In this document: positions 1 to 12,759 of the stretch, one piece after another
How the letters are laid out: each line of letters starts with the position of its first letter
Numbering within the stretch: the first letter of the stretch is position 1
NCBI GenBank assembly: GCA_029204225.1
Contig: CM055112.1
Location: 27,673,063-27,737,062, forward strand
Direction of reading: 5' to 3'
Length of the DNA: 64,000 nucleotides
Origin: Diphasiastrum complanatum
Lineage: Eukaryota > Streptophyta > Lycopodiopsida > Lycopodiales > Lycopodiaceae
The notes under the pieces: model-generated
The model's input: only the letters and a program-made list of their open reading frames with translations
What the model was told of the DNA's origin: nothing
Databases searched by the model: none
Translations under genes and position numbers: made by a program

Positions 1-659
1 TGGAGCATTGTTCAAGGATCTCTATCAATTCCCAGTCATAGATATTACACCAAACTCGCATATGGAATTGGAAAAGGTCCTTCTTCAAATGTAGATGGGG
101 TGATAGATGCAAAAACAATTCCTCCATTATTTGGTTTGACCACGTTGTGTGGTTCATGATGAACAACCTTAGCAAATTCTTTCCTAGTGCTTCCATGCAA
201 AACCAAGTCAATGTCATCTTTCTTTGGTTACACAAGCCCGCTAGGGATGTTGTTAAGTCCCATACCAACTTCCTTTATATTAGGCAGTACACGATTGAAG
301 CCTCCATTGAATTGTCACTCGATCCTTCCTACAAACTCCTTTCCAGACTTGGGGATGCTCAAAACATGTGAGATTAAAAGGCTATTAAATATACCGAGCT
401 TCTTTACTCTCCAAAACAAATACGTTCAGAATTCAAACAATAAGACCTGGGACTTCTAATTTAAACACACATGACTTCTACTTTTCAAAATGGCCACTTT
501 TTTTACTGGAGCTCTTTGTATGCTGACTCATCTCCTCATGGAGGGAGCATGCCTTAAAGGAAAATACTTACCAGAGTATCCTTAATGTGGATACCAATCT
601 TTTTGGAAGTGCGATTCATTTTATGAATACTATCTTAATGTATCACATAAGATTAGTTC
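1..659. other. AT-rich stretch, no supported gene
   Basis: No reading frame here resembles a known protein and no structural RNA or terminal repeat was recognised. The short open frames at 147-459 overlap each other and have low-complexity composition, so I treat them as chance. The stretch may belong to the element whose reverse transcriptase relic follows. Confidence 0.4.
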
Positions 660-1290
660 TATGTGGACAACTGATATAGCGAAATGCTAAGAAAATATTT
701 CGCTTAACGGCCTCGAGGACTAAAACCGGTTATGAGTAAGCTTACTAAGTTTGCCATTAAACAAGTTAAACACGATTCTTTGTCATACAAATGGAAACCA
801 CGAAGTGGTAAGTTTATGTGGTCATGGGATTGTAAACAATAGAAGATATGGACTATGATTAGCATGAGTAAGTTATGCGTATGTAATGACTTCTTGGTAG
901 ACAACTGTGTCATCAGACTCGGTGACAAAACTTGGAGACAAGTTCGTGGAATGCCTATGGGTTTTTCATGTTCCCCTATGTGGTGTAATTGGTATCTAAC
1001 TTACTATGAAATGCAATTTATCAAGAGACTTGCGAAACAATATGCGAGCTAGACAATATGTGAGCTTTTAAATATACTCGTTACATAGGCATGCGATTTC
1101 TGGACAAAAAGCAACCACGCCATGGATACGAACCCTTTTTGGATTTATCCGCTTTGAGTATCTGGATATTTAGTCGGACATTGTCGAAAACTGTACTCTC
1201 AATTTCTTGAACATTACGACTAAATTTGAACTTGATATTGATTGTTTTCACATGTCCAAATATGATAAGAGCAAGGGGGTGCTAGATTAG
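660..1290 (+). pseudogene. Reverse transcriptase relic (non-LTR or Penelope-like)
   Basis: The clearest coding block is at 855-1052. It contains the motif RGMPMGFSCSPMWCN, the G-x-P-x-G region of a reverse transcriptase palm domain, preceded by a stretch ending in VIRLGDKTWRQ. The coding signal continues in other frames on both sides, for example SKLTKFAIKQVKHDS upstream and ENCTLNFLNITT downstream, broken by several stops and frameshifts. No YxDD motif is intact. The spacing and wording of the GMPMG block differ from the Copia and Gypsy copies elsewhere in the window and recall Penelope-like or other non-LTR enzymes. Family assignment is an inference and low in confidence; that it is a dead RT fragment is fairly sure. 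Confidence 0.55.
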
Positions 1291-1880
1291 CCAAGTTGCA
1301 GGATTGCATGTGCTAGCTAACTATGGTTGGGTGGTGAATACTTGAGGCCACTTGTTATCTACCTTTGTGATTAAGATTAGGGACACAGGTGGAGGAGAGA
1401 TCCTTGGAGGCTTGCAAATTCTTACTTGTAGGTGGAGTCATCCTAGCTTGGAGTTGGGGAGCATCTTGGAGCTTGTAGGTTACTTGGAGGACCTTTGGAT
1501 TAGGAGGATTTCCTGAATCAGAGCTAGACAAAGGATGGTAACCTTTCTAACCTTCTTCAAGTTCTATAAAGATCACAAACTAATTTTTTTTTTGGGAAAG
1601 ATTATTGGCTTTTCTAGTAATAGGAAGCTTGTAGTTGAAGTACCCAATGAATCTAGGTTTCTTGATAAAGAGTAGTGATGCTTAAAGAATTGTTTAGGGG
1701 CTAATTTTTTATTATGTTAGAGAAGTTTTAAAGTGGGCTTTTGGTTTAAAATCTTTTTTAAAAATGATTTGTGGAATGGTTAGAGGAAGTCTTCCTCTAC
1801 ATTCACAATTTTTTTTTTTTTGCAAAAAGATTGATTCTAGCTATGTGTTTTGATTAAAACTAGTGTTTTTTCTTTTTAAA
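1290..1880. other. Non-coding stretch before Gypsy copy A
   Basis: No gene is visible. Several homopolymer T runs (near 1588 and 1810) and G/A-rich text are present. The right part may be the outer portion of the Gypsy leader, which becomes recognisable from about 1880. Confidence 0.3.
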
Positions 1881-2530
1881 GTGTAGAAACTTTTGATTTT
1901 CATTTTAAAGTTCTATTTTTCAGACCTGTAAATCTGAATCAGATATGAAAAGTGAAGTTTTCATAAAAACTTCATTAGTTACACCTTTCTCCTACTAGTT
2001 TCATGAAAATGGCAATTTAGGAAGGAAAAGGTAGTGTAACTTTATGCATAAAAAAGGTTTTGAAGTTCTATTTTTTGTCATTTTGAAGTTTTGCTTTTCA
2101 GACCTGTAAATATGAAAAACAGATCTAAAAAGTGAAGTTTTCTTCATTAGTTTTCCATCTCTAGTCAATACTTTCATGGATTTCAAGACTAGGAAAGTGG
2201 GAAATGTAAAAAAAATTTGTGTTGAATTTGAAATGACAAATGGAAATGGAATTGGAATGGGAACTTTATGTAAACATTACTTTGAAGTAGTTAATTGAAG
2301 TTTACATAAAGATTAGTTTTGATTTTTGCTTTGGGTTGAGGCAAAAGTAGGAAATTGCTTGGTGTAGTTTTCTCTTAAGCTTGGATTGAGCTTGCAAAAA
2401 GTAGGCTTGGATTGAGCTTACTTATAATAAGTATTGAATGAGTAGAAGTAAATGCTTTTATTTCTATTGGATTATGTAAGAATTGAAGCATTTCTATCAT
2501 TCTAATTAGAATTACTTGTTGTTAACTATG

Positions 2531-3255
2531 TTCCTTGAAGGAAGAGCCTTAGTATGGTGGGATGGCCTAGTTGCAAAAGACAATCAACCTTGTACATGGG
2601 AAAATTTTTGCATGGTTTTTGGAGAATACTTCCTACCACTATTAGATGACTATGAACACTCAAAAGTTGAGTCATTTAACAATAAATAAAGGTCTGGAAC
2701 AATTTATTCAAGATTTTCATGAGTACCTGAATCCACTTTATAGTGACATTCCACCAAAGGTACAAATGCTAATGTTTATTGATGGGTTACCAAAATATTA
2801 CCAAGTGGATGTTCATAGGAACCATCTAGAAACCCTAGAGAATGCTATTAGGGCTGCAAAGTATTTTGATGACACACCTAAGCCATCTAGGGTCACCAGC
2901 CTAATGAGCCAAATAAAGTTTTTCAATTTAAGATGAAGGATAGGGAAGCTGATAATGAAACGCATCCTAATCCCAACAATCCTAAGAAAACCAAGAAAAA
3001 CTTTAAAAACCATCAGGGTGGCAAAGATTTAGCTGAAGCTCGTAAAAAGAACATGTGCTTCTAGTGCAATGGCGAGGGTCACCTTGCACGAGATTGTGTC
3101 AAAAAACTAGCTTCTACCTCAGGTAATCTATCTTTAAGTAATGAGATGGATGTATGTTTTCTTAGTTCTTTAGTTTTTGGACCTACTGACCTTATTTGCA
3201 TTAAAGGTAAAGTTAAAGATCAAGCTGTTAATGTCCTTTTTGACACAAGATCCAC
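2531..3255 (+). pseudogene. Gypsy gag with CCHC knuckle, broken
   Basis: The frame opens with MFLEGRALVWWDGLVAKD, the Retrotrans_gag signature also present intact in copy B (31441 onward). A frameshift near 2660 moves the signal to the frame at 2646-2936 (NKGLEQFIQDFHEYL, LPKYYQVDVHRNH). The zinc knuckle near 3050 reads as x-x-C-N-G-E-G-H-L-A-R-D-C after a stop (TAG) that replaces its first part. The protease follows, with D-T-R-S-T-H-N-F in place of the expected D-T-G/D-S-G type motif. Not functional. Confidence 0.75.
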
Positions 3256-3276
3256 TCATAACTTTATTAATATAAA

Positions 3277-3910
3277 TTGGTAAGGTTTTGCGTCGATTAT
3301 AAGAAATTGAACAAGGTAACCGTTAAGAATAGATATCCACTGCCACGGATGGATGACCTAATAGATTATCTTGGTGGTGCTAAGTACTTTACCAAGATAG
3401 ATCTAAAATCAAGATACCATCAGATACGCATTAGGGCAGAAGATATACCAAAAATGGGTTTTCAAACTTGCTTTGGACATTACGAATTTTTGGTGTTGCC
3501 TTTTGGTCTAACAAATGCACCGGCAACTTTCCAATAGATGATGAACGATTTGTTCAGGCCATATTTGAAAATATTCGTAGTGGTAGATGATATCCCAGTG
3601 TTCAGTAAGACTTTGGTGGAACATAAAGAGCATCTTAGGATTGTCCTGGACATCCTAAGAAGGGAAAAGCTCTTTGTCAAAGATTCTAAGTGTGACTCTT
3701 TTGCTAAGGAGTTGTCCTACTTGGGGCATAAGATTTCCAAACGAGGAGTGGAGATCGAGGCCGATCGTATCTAGAGGGTTATTGAATGGCCTATTCTTAC
3801 CACAGTTCGGAAAATCAAGTCTTTCTTGGGGTTTGTAAGAATTTTCTGTTGGCATATTCCCCAATTTGCTCGATTGGCATATCGTCTTACCCAGGCCTTG
3901 AAAGGCTATA
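3277..3910 (+). pseudogene. Gypsy reverse transcriptase fragment
   Basis: The sequence shows [39 protein letters not shown] and [13 protein letters not shown], all characteristic of Ty3/Gypsy reverse transcriptase fingers and palm. A TAG stop follows ATFQ (3535-3537). The catalytic motif region reads VVVDDIPVFSKT, shortened by comparison with the usual F-L-D-D-I-L-V-F-S. A second stop lies near 3772. The domain ends at the Copia LTR at 3918, so RNase H and integrase are missing. Closely related to the RT of copy B at 32.9-33.5 kb. Confidence 0.85.
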
Positions 3911-3917
3911 AGAAACT

Positions 3918-5005
3918 TGTCGAAAATAGGATAGATAATGTAATGTGGAAACTTTCTACTTCCAATGCATGACTACACCTATCAAAAATTAAACAAAGCA
4001 GTAGTGATGAAAATCACGTTCAATCTTTAGCAACTAGCTTTGAAATTGCTAGATACTAAGTAATTCCATAGCCAAACATAACGTATTGAATTCTCGGACA
4101 ATTTCTATCAGTTACAAAAGCAATACAGAGATGCATGCATTCTGACATATACTGAACACAATAAGAAGATAGTATTGATTCAAAAAAGCCAAAATCAGAT
4201 GCTAATGAGCGCAAAACAATAGCGGATAGAAACCGTGCACTCTAAGTTGTCTCTGAGTAACTGAGTATAAGTCTGATAATAAGCAGCTCTGCTGATAAGT
4301 AGTAGTGCAATAGCAACTCTAAAATAAATCTCTAAAACTATGAACTAGAATGTTCAAGAGAGTTCAAGTTTGAAAGCTTGATAGAGAGCTAACAACAATG
4401 CTTTCTGATTATGAATGATCTGCTTGATAAGAGCGCAAGAAGCGTCGTGTAATAACACTCAACTCCTTCACAATTCACAATGTTGATTCGTTGCTTCAGA
4501 ACTTGAAAAGAGATGTATGAACAACTAATTTATACTAAGTAATTAGGTCATCAAATGCGATTGCCAGTTGGCTGGTGTCCGCTGGCATTCGTCTAGTTCC
4601 TTCTCAGAAATTACTTGATGATAAGCGGTGAAAATTGGTCGTAAACAGTTTGTCTGCATAAATGAACTAAAATTGTCACTCTGCAGAAATGAACTAAAAC
4701 TGCCACAGGCGACAGTGTCGCAAAAAGACGACAGTATCATAAAATCTCATTTTTTTAATATTGGGGTAGCCCCACACTTTGCCAGAGTCATATTTTTAAC
4801 ATTTGAGGCACTTTGAAAAAATGCGACTCTGCATATTCACTCGTAATTCCTGACAGGCGAACTCCGTGTATTTATGCAGACTGTGTAAAAACACTTGTAA
4901 ATCTACAGACTGTATAAAGACACGGGAAAATCCGCAGAACTAGATAAACAATGGATGAGGATTAAAATCAATTAGTCGATTAGTAAGAAGGAGAATAATC
5001 CAACA
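3918..5005 (-). repeat. 3' LTR of minus-strand Copia family 1 element
   Basis: The segment begins TGTCGAAAATAGG and ends ...AATCCAACA. On the minus strand it therefore starts TGTTGGATTATTC and ends in CA. A purine-rich tract (minus strand TTAAGGGGGAG, at 5006-5016) sits directly outside it, as expected of the polypurine tract before a 3' LTR. The first 420 bases match 8814-9234, and the whole matches the plus-strand LTR at 9235-10397 in inverted orientation. About 1.09 kb. Confidence 0.85.
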
Positions 5006-5012
5006 CTCCCCC

Positions 5013-8000
5013 TTAATCTGAATCCTTGAATGCCTTGACCTTCAAACTTGGTTCTACACAGAATCTTATGTGTGCTTCCAAACTTAATGCTTTGGTAAAA
5101 ATATCAACTGTCATATCTTGCGTTTTATAGTACTGCAATTTGACCTCTTCGTTGAGAACTTTGCTTCTGACGAAATGATATTTCAGTTCAATGTGCTTAC
5201 TACTAGAATGAAATCTAGGGTTGGCTGATAAAGCAATGGCACTTTGATTATCACAAAATAATGTCGTTGGGACATATTGATTCAGATCAATATCTGAGAG
5301 AAAGTTCCTCAACCAAATTGCTTTCCAGTGTAGTTTGAGAGGCTGCGATATACTCTAATTTTGTGGAAGATAGAGCTATCGAAAATTGCTTGCGACTGTT
5401 CTAAGAAATTGGACCATTGTTGAGGAAGAATGTAAATAACCACTAAGAAATTGAGTTTGTCATTGCCGACTGCTATATAACAAATGCAAAAGTCCATAGT
5501 AGCTCAAAGATATCTCATGACTCTGATAAGAGCCTTCCAATGTGTTATACCAGGATTAGCCATAAACTAACTGAGAGAGCTGATTGCAAAAGCTATGTCT
5601 GGCTTGGTACAGATCATGGCGTACATAAGAGATCCTATAATACAATGGTAAGGATACTCACGCATCTGCTGCTTCTCATGAATTGTTTGGGGACATTGGT
5701 CCTTTGAAAATTTGAGACCTGGTTCCATTGGTGAGAGAGCTAACTTGCATTTAATCCGATTATATCTGACTAACATGTTGGAGATGTACCTCTATTGTGT
5801 AATGTAGATCAACTTCTGTTTTCTGTCTCTATGGATTTGTATACCAAGCCAAAAATGAGCTTCACCCAGATCGGTCATGTCGAATTCGGAAGATAGCATT
5901 GTCTTGGCCTCTTTTATCAGATCAGTACTATTGCTGAAAAGCAATGTATCATCCACGTGTAAAGTGATAATGATAAAAGACTGCTGAACTGTTTTGAAGT
6001 AAACATTCGAATATGAAGAGCTAGGTGTGTAGCCATGATCAATAAAGAAAGTATTCATCCTTTGAAGCCAGCTCGGGCAGATTGCTTCAAGCCATAAAGT
6101 GCCTTATGGAGTTTACACACATGATTGTGTTTACCCTCGATAATATAACCTTTGGGTTGTGCCATGCAAATGTCTTCCTCGATAACTCCATTGAGATATG
6201 TTGTCTATACATCCATTTGATGTATTTCCAAATCTGCTGCAGCAGCAAATGATAGCAAAAGTCGAATAGAAGAATGCTTGACTACTGGATTGAAGGTCTC
6301 AGTGTAATCGACATTGTATACCTAAGAAAATCGTTTGGCGACAAGTCGTGCTTTTCTCTTGTTGATGCTTCCATCTGCATTGTACTTGACTTTGAAAATT
6401 CATTTGCAATCAACTACGTTTCTACTAGCAGGTAATTCAACAATTATCCATGTCTGGTTCTTGATAAGAGATAAATACAAATATCTTCGACTCGATGGGA
6501 TCAAACAACTTGTAGGTTTGATCTAAGTAGTGTAGCTAATGAAAATACATTTGATACTCTGAAAGTCGAGCTTATTTATGAGATCACGAGATATCTGCAC
6601 AAAAGTAATACATCCAAAAACTCGTAGGTTTGATAAAGAAGGATTGGTACCTGTCCAAACTTCGAATGGTGTTTTGTCTGAGAGACCTTTAGTAGGACAT
6701 CTGTTCGAATGTAGGTTGTTGTTGAAACAGCTTCAGCCCAGAAGGACTTCGGAAGTGTTGCATGTGATAACATGCACTTTGCCGATTCAACTAAGGTTCT
6801 GTTCTTTCTCTCAACAAGACCATTTGACTAAGGCGAATAGGAGGTAATGTATTGTTGCTTAATGTCGTTGTTAAGACAATACTCCTTGAATTCGGTGGAG
6901 ATGAATTCTCCCCTGTTATCAGATCTCAGTTCTTTGATTCGTTTGCCAGTTTGATTCTTAGCATGCTCTTTGAATTGTCTGAATTTGATGAAAGCCTCTG
7001 CTTTCTGTTTAATGAAATAAACAACTATTCTTCTGGATAATTTGTCAACAAAAGTAATGAAATACTTTGCATCTAGCAATGAAGGAGTTTGCATAGGTCC
7101 ACATATATTTGTATGAACAACATCTAACAGACCTTTTGTTGCATGCCTATGGTTTGATCTAAAGGGAATCCTAGTCTGTTTTCCAAAGATGCAGCTATGA
7201 CAGACAGAGAGATCGACCTTACCATAAGGATAGTCGAGATCAAGAACCATGGATTGTCTAGACATGTTCAAAACAGATGCATAATTGAAGTGTCCTAAGC
7301 GATTATGCCATAGTAATGCTTTATTGACTAGAACAGAGGTTTTCAAGGCTTGACTAGACTCATAATAACAATGTGCCAATCTATATAAGTAACCATGTCT
7401 CTTGTCGTCTTGCCGAGTGCAAGGATCTTAATACTCCTATCAATAATTTTGCATTGATCAGATTCGAATTCTACCTTATGACCTAAATATGTAAGTCTAC
7501 TTATTGATAATAGATTTGTAGAGAGTTTAGGAACATATAAGACCTTTGATAGTAGTTTGAATTGATCATGTTGGAATCACAATTTTACATACCTTCACCT
7601 TCAATAGTGTGAGTACTGTTGTCACCAAGATGAACAAATTTCTTCGTGCTATAAGGCACGTAGGAGTTGAAGATCTCACGTTGATTGGTCATATGTTGAG
7701 TTGCTCCAGAATCAAGAAACCATGAATCATCCAAAAATGCGCTTTGATCTTTGACCATGAATGTGCCTTCATCCACTTCGACCTGGGGAGATGATGAGAT
7801 TGTGTTTGCTTGTTGATCAGGTTGCTTGGCTGCGCTCTTTGCTTGGAGAATTCGGCAATCCTTGATCTCATGGTTATTGCGCTTGCAATACCTACAAAAC
7901 ATCTTCTTCTTTGACTGTGGATTCGATGATTGTTCTTGACTTTGAGACGACTTTTGATTCGTTGCAGCCTTCTTGGATCCTTTTTGCTTTTGTCGCTTAG

Positions 8001-8650
8001 AGCCTTTGTTGACATATAGAGCTTGAGAGGAGGAAGTAGACAAAGTGTCTTGACTTCTTCTATTGTCTTCTTGCAGCAACATAGTGATAATTCTAGTGAG
8101 AGTTAAATCTGAGTTTGTCGATATGATCATCACCCAGTTCTCATATGTAGAGGGCAAGCTTGAAAGCAATGTCATAATTGCGTCTTGATTGTCTATGACT
8201 AATCCAACAGCGGCCATTTGTTGCAAGAGATTCTTAAACTGGTTAATGTGACTCTAAAGAGAAATTAGCATTAGACATCTTGAATGTGAAGAATTTCCTT
8301 CGTAGATGTAATTTAGTAGTTATATCCCTCACGTCATATAGTGAGTTCAAGATGTCCCAAACATCTTTTGAAGTTTTAGCTTCAACTATGTGTCCAATCT
8401 GTGTATTTGATATATTGAGGATAATAAGCATGAAAGCTTTACCATCCTTCAGTTTCCACTTTGAGTCTTCTGTGTCGTCTTCAGGTTTTCATTCTGTACC
8501 TGTACAACATCCCATAACTCATTGGCGATTAGAAAGGTCTTCATCTTAAATTTTCACAAATGATAATTGGATCCATTCAGCTTGTCTGCAATAAGACCAG
8601 TTTTACTTTGAGAATCCATCTGGAACTTAGTCTGTCGATTGTATTGATGA
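5013..8650 (-). pseudogene. Copia family 1 Gag-Pol, degraded (minus strand)
   Basis: Reading from high to low coordinates the usual Ty1/Copia order is present. Gag: UBN2-type block at 8431-8000 and zinc knuckle CRYCKRNNHEIKDC near 7900. Protease: WFLDSGATQHMT near 7710. Pre-integrase and integrase: LLWHNRLGHFNYASVLN, CHSCIFGKQTRIPF, DVVHTNICGPM and LRSDNRGEF at 7379-6828. Reverse transcriptase: LHVDDTLLFS and the LGEAHFWLGIQIHRDR block at 6058-5567. RNase H: TTLFCDNQSAIALSANPRFHSSSKHIELKYHF, abbreviated here as its CDNQSAI and SKHIELKYHF motifs, at 5312-5013. Frameshifts and stops between blocks (about 7585-7380, 6576, 5560, 5312) mean it cannot make one polyprotein. Confidence 0.9.
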
Positions 8651-8801
8651 CACTAAGATGTAGTAATGCCAACAACAGGAAATCAATTCTCTAATACTAA
8701 AACGATGAAAAGAACTGAAGAATATGATATCAATTTGATATCGCGAAAGATATCAAGTATTAAAGCTTTCGCTCTAATATCAAAATAGTATTAGGCCCAA
8801 C

Positions 8802-8813
8802 GCTCTGATACCA
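8802..8813 (-). other. Primer-binding site of the minus-strand Copia
   Basis: The minus strand reads TGGTATCAGAGC immediately after the LTR end, complementary to the 3' end of plant initiator methionine tRNA. This is the usual primer of Copia elements. It fixes the LTR boundary at 8814. Confidence 0.85.
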
Positions 8814-9234
8814 TGTCAGAAATTGGATAGATAATGTAATGTGGAAACTTCCTACTTCCAATGCATGACTACGCCTATCAAAAATTAAACAAAGCAATAG
8901 TGATGAAAATCACGTTCAATATTTAGCAACTAACCTTGAAATCGCTAGATACTAAGTGATTACGTAGCCGAACATAAAGTATTGAATTCTCAGACAATTT
9001 TTATCAGTTACAAAATCAATACAGAGATGCATGCATTCTGACATATACTGAATGCAATAAGAAAATAGTATTGATTCAGAAAAAACAAAATCAGATGCTA
9101 ATGAGTGCAAAACAATAGCGGATAGAAACCGCGCACTCGAAGTTGTGTATGAGTTACTGAGAATAAGTCTGATAATAAGTAGCTTTGCTGATAAGCAGTA
9201 GCGCAATAGCAACTCTAGAATAAATCTCTAAAAG
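8814..9234 (-). repeat. Truncated 5' LTR of the minus-strand Copia
   Basis: The first 421 bases match the LTR at 3918-5005. The match stops abruptly at 9234, where the next base begins a complete LTR of the same family in the opposite orientation. About 670 bases of this LTR are missing and were not found further on. Confidence 0.85.
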
Positions 9235-10397
9235 TGTTGGATTATTCTCCTTCTTACCATTTGACTAATCGGTTGTTTATCTAGTTCTGCGGATTTTTCC
9301 GTGTCTTTTTACAGTTTGCAGTTTTACAAGTGTTTTTACACAGTCTGCAGAAATACACAGAGTTTCACCATAGTGTTGCATTTCTCTCTCACTTCGATTT
9401 TTTCGCTTTTTGCGAAGCTATTGCCTGTTAGGGATCTCGTGTAAAAATGTAGTGTCGCTTTTTGCATTTTTCACCTGTCAGGATTTGCGAGCAAATATGT
9501 AGAGTCGCATTTTCGCCTAACAGAATGTCACATTTTTTGCATTTTCCAAAGAGCCTCAAATATTAAGGAAATGATTCAGGCAAAGTGTAGGGCAACTCTA
9601 AATGAGATTTAAAGGCACTATCTCCTTTTTCTCATTTTTCGCAAAAAACTTGACACTGTTGTTTTTGTGACAGTGTCACCTGTGGCTGTTTTAGTTCATT
9701 TCTGCAGAACTATAGTTGTGGTTCATTTATGCAGACAGAACATTTATGGGCAATTTCACCGCTTATCAGCAATCAATGACAAGGAACCGGATGGATGCCA
9801 GTGGATACCAGCCAACTGGCAATCGCAATTGACGACCTAATTTCTTAGTGTAAATAGCTGTTCATATTCATATAGTTTTAAGTAAGTTAGAAAATGATCC
9901 AAGAGATCAATCAGCAAGTATTGTTATTAGCTCTCTATCAAGCTTTTAAGCTTGAACTCTCTTGAGAATTCTAGCTCATTCTTTTAGAGTTATATTTTAG
10001 AGTTGCTATTGCGCTATTGCCTATCAACATAGCTGCTTATTATCAGACTTGTCTTCAGTTACTCATAGACAACTTAGAGTGCGCGGTTTCTATTCGCTAT
10101 TGTTTTGCGCCCATTAGCATCTGATTTTGTTTTCTCGAATCAATACTATCCTTTATTGCATTCAATATATGTCAAAATGCATGCATCTCTGTATTTCCTT
10201 TGTAACTGATTGAAATTGTCTGAGAATTCAATACTTCATATTTGGCTACGTAATCACTTAGTATTTAGCGATTTCAAAGTTAGTTACTAAAGATTGAACG
10301 TGATTCCTATCACTCCTGCTTTGTTGAATTTTGATAGGCGTAGTCATGCATTGGAAGTAGGAAGTTTCTGCTACGATTATCTAACTTATTTTCGACA
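9235..10397 (+). repeat. 5' LTR of plus-strand Copia family 1 element
   Basis: Starts TGTTGGATTATTCTCC and ends TTTTCGACA. It is the inverted counterpart of the LTR at 3918-5005, with scattered substitutions. The primer-binding site follows at once (10398-10409, TGGTATCGAAGC, two or three changes from the consensus). Being 5' it would carry promoter and transcription start signals, but I could not assign a TATA box with confidence. Confidence 0.85.
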
Positions 10398-10593
10398 TGG
10401 TATCGAAGCAATTTCACTACTTCTTTATCTGATTCCTACATGATATCAGAACGAAAGCTCTAATATTTGATATCTTTCACGATATCAAACTCTTCAGTTC
10501 TTTCCAACCTTTTAGTATCAGAGAATTAGTTTCCTATTGTTGGAATTACTACATCTTAGCGTCATCGATACAATCGACAGACTAAGTTCCAGA

Positions 10594-12675
10594 TGGATTC
10601 TCAAAGTAAAGCCAATCTTATCGCAGACAAGCTGAATGGATCCAATTATCATTTGTGGAAATTTAAGATGAAGACCTTGCTAATCGCAAGCTAATTATGG
10701 GATGTTGTCACAGGTACATAAGAAAAACCTGAAGACGACGACTCAAAGTGGAAATTGAAGGACGGTAAAGCTTTCTCGCTTATTATTCTCAATATATCAA
10801 ATACACAGATTGGACACATAGCTAAAGCTAAAACGTCAACAGACGTTTGGGACATCCTGAACTCACTATATGACGTGAGGGACGTAACTACTAAGTTACA
10901 TCTACGAAAGAAATTCTTCACATTCAAGATGTCTGTTGGTGATTCACTTCAGAGTCACATTAACCAGTTTAAGAATCTCTTGCAACAGATGGCAGCTATC
11001 GGATCAATCATAGACGATCAAGATGCAATCATGACATTGCTTTCAAGTTGCCCTCTACATATGAGAACTGGGTGATGATCATATCGACACACTCAGACTT
11101 AACTCTTACTAACAAAGGCTCTAAGCGACAGAAGCATAAAGGCTCCAAGAAGGCTGCAACGAATCAGAAGCCGACTCAAAGTCAAGAACAATCATCAAAT
11201 CCACAGTCAAAGAAAAAGATGTTTTGCAGGTATTGCAAGCGCAATAACCTTGAGGTCAAGGATTGCCGAATTCTCCAAGCAAAGAACGTAGCCAAGCAAC
11301 CTGATCAACAAGCAAACACAGTCTCATCATCTCCCCAAGTCAAAGTGGATGAAGGCACATTCATGGTCAAAGATCAAAGCGCATTTTTGGATGATTCATG
11401 GTTTCCCGATTCTGGAGCAACTCAACACATGACCAATCAATGTGAGATCTTCAACTCCTACATGCCTTACAACACGAAGAAATTTGTTCATCTTGGTGAC
11501 AATAGTACTCACACCATTGAAGGTGAAGGTACTGTAAGATTGCGATTCTAGCATAATCAATTCAAATTAATATCAAAAGTCTTATATGTGCCTAAACTCT
11601 CTGCAAATCTGTTATCGGTCAGTAGAATTACATATTTAGGTCATAAGGTAGAATTCGAATATGTTCAATGCAGAATTATTGATAGGAGTGATAAGATCCT
11701 TGCACTCGGCAAGAGGCAGGGTTACTTATATAGATTGGCACACTATTATTTTGAGTCTAGTCAAGCCTTGAAAACATCTGTTCTAGTCAATAGAGCATTA
11801 CTATGGCATCATCACTTATGACACGTGAATCATGCATCTATTTTGAACATGTCTAGACAATCCATGGTCCTTGATCTCGACTATCCTTCTGGTAAGGTCA
11901 ATCTCCCTGTCTGTCATAGCTGCATCTTTGGAAAGCAGGCTAGGATTCCTTTTAGATCAAACCATATGCATGCATCAAAAGGTCTGTTAGATGTTGTTCA
12001 TACAGATATATGTGGACCTATGCAAACTCCTTCATTGCTAGATGCAAAATACTTCATTACCTTTATTGACAAACTCTCCAGAAGAACAATTTTTATTTCA
12101 TTAAATAGAAATCAGAGGCTTTCATCAAATTCAGACAATTCAAAGAGCATGTTGAGAATCAAACTAACAAACAAATCAAAAAGCCGAGGTCAGATAAAGG
12201 GGGAGAATACATCTCCAGCGAATTCAAGGAGTACTGCCTTAACAACGACATTGAACAACAATATATCACCTCCTATTCGCTTCAGTCAAATGGTCTTGCT
12301 GAGAGAAAGAACAGAACCTTAGTCGAATCGGCAAAGTGCATGTTATCACGTGCGACACTTCCAAAGTCCTTCTGGACTGAAGCTAGTTCAACAACAACCC
12401 ATATTCAAAACAAATGTCTTACTTAAGGCCTTTTAGACAAAACAACATTCGAAGTTTGGACAGATACCAAACCTTCTTTATCAAACTTACGAGTTTTTGG
12501 ATGTACTACTTTTGTGCAGATACCTCATGATCTCAGGAAGAAGCTCGACTTCCAGAGTATCAAATGTGTTTTCATCAGCTACACTACTTCAGATCAAGCC
12601 TACAAGTTGTTCGATCCCATCGAGTCGAAGATATTCACTAGCCGGGATGTCATCTTCATCGAAGATCAATTTTAA
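10594..12675 (+). pseudogene. Copia family 1 Gag-protease-integrase (plus strand)
   Basis: Gag begins MDSQSKANLIADKLNG at 10594 and carries in-frame stops near 10692 and 10720. UBN2-type Gag continues to about 11070, then shifts frame. The zinc knuckle CRYCKRNNLEVKDC has a leucine where the metal-binding histidine should be. The protease reads WFPDSGATQHMT. Pre-integrase (11588-11821) and integrase (11825-12322; VCHSCIFGKQARIPF, DVVHTDICGPM, FIDKLSRR) follow in broken frames. The block ends near 12675 with text equivalent to the end of the integrase, after which the protease region starts again. The copy is about as decayed as its inverted partner. Confidence 0.88.
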
Positions 12676-12759
12676 GACCTCAAAGGAAAGGGCAGTCCCC
12701 ATGTAGCTGACCTGTCAGATTCTCCTGACGCATTGAACTTTCTAGTTCCACATGCGACT

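Larger units (their letters stand above)
1880..3917 (+). mobile_element. Ty3/Gypsy retrotransposon copy A, truncated
   Basis: The leader at 1900-2500 matches that of copy B at 30640-31100; both contain 'gaaatgacaaatggaaatgg' and 'cttggattgagcttgcaaa'. Gag (2531-3255) and reverse transcriptase (3277-3910) follow. Copy A has lost the start of gag that copy B retains, and an internal deletion joins the protease region directly to the RT near 3275-3280. The right side is cut off at 3918 by the LTR of a Copia element. It is an old, non-functional relative of the copy at 30.5-35.7 kb. Confidence 0.8.
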
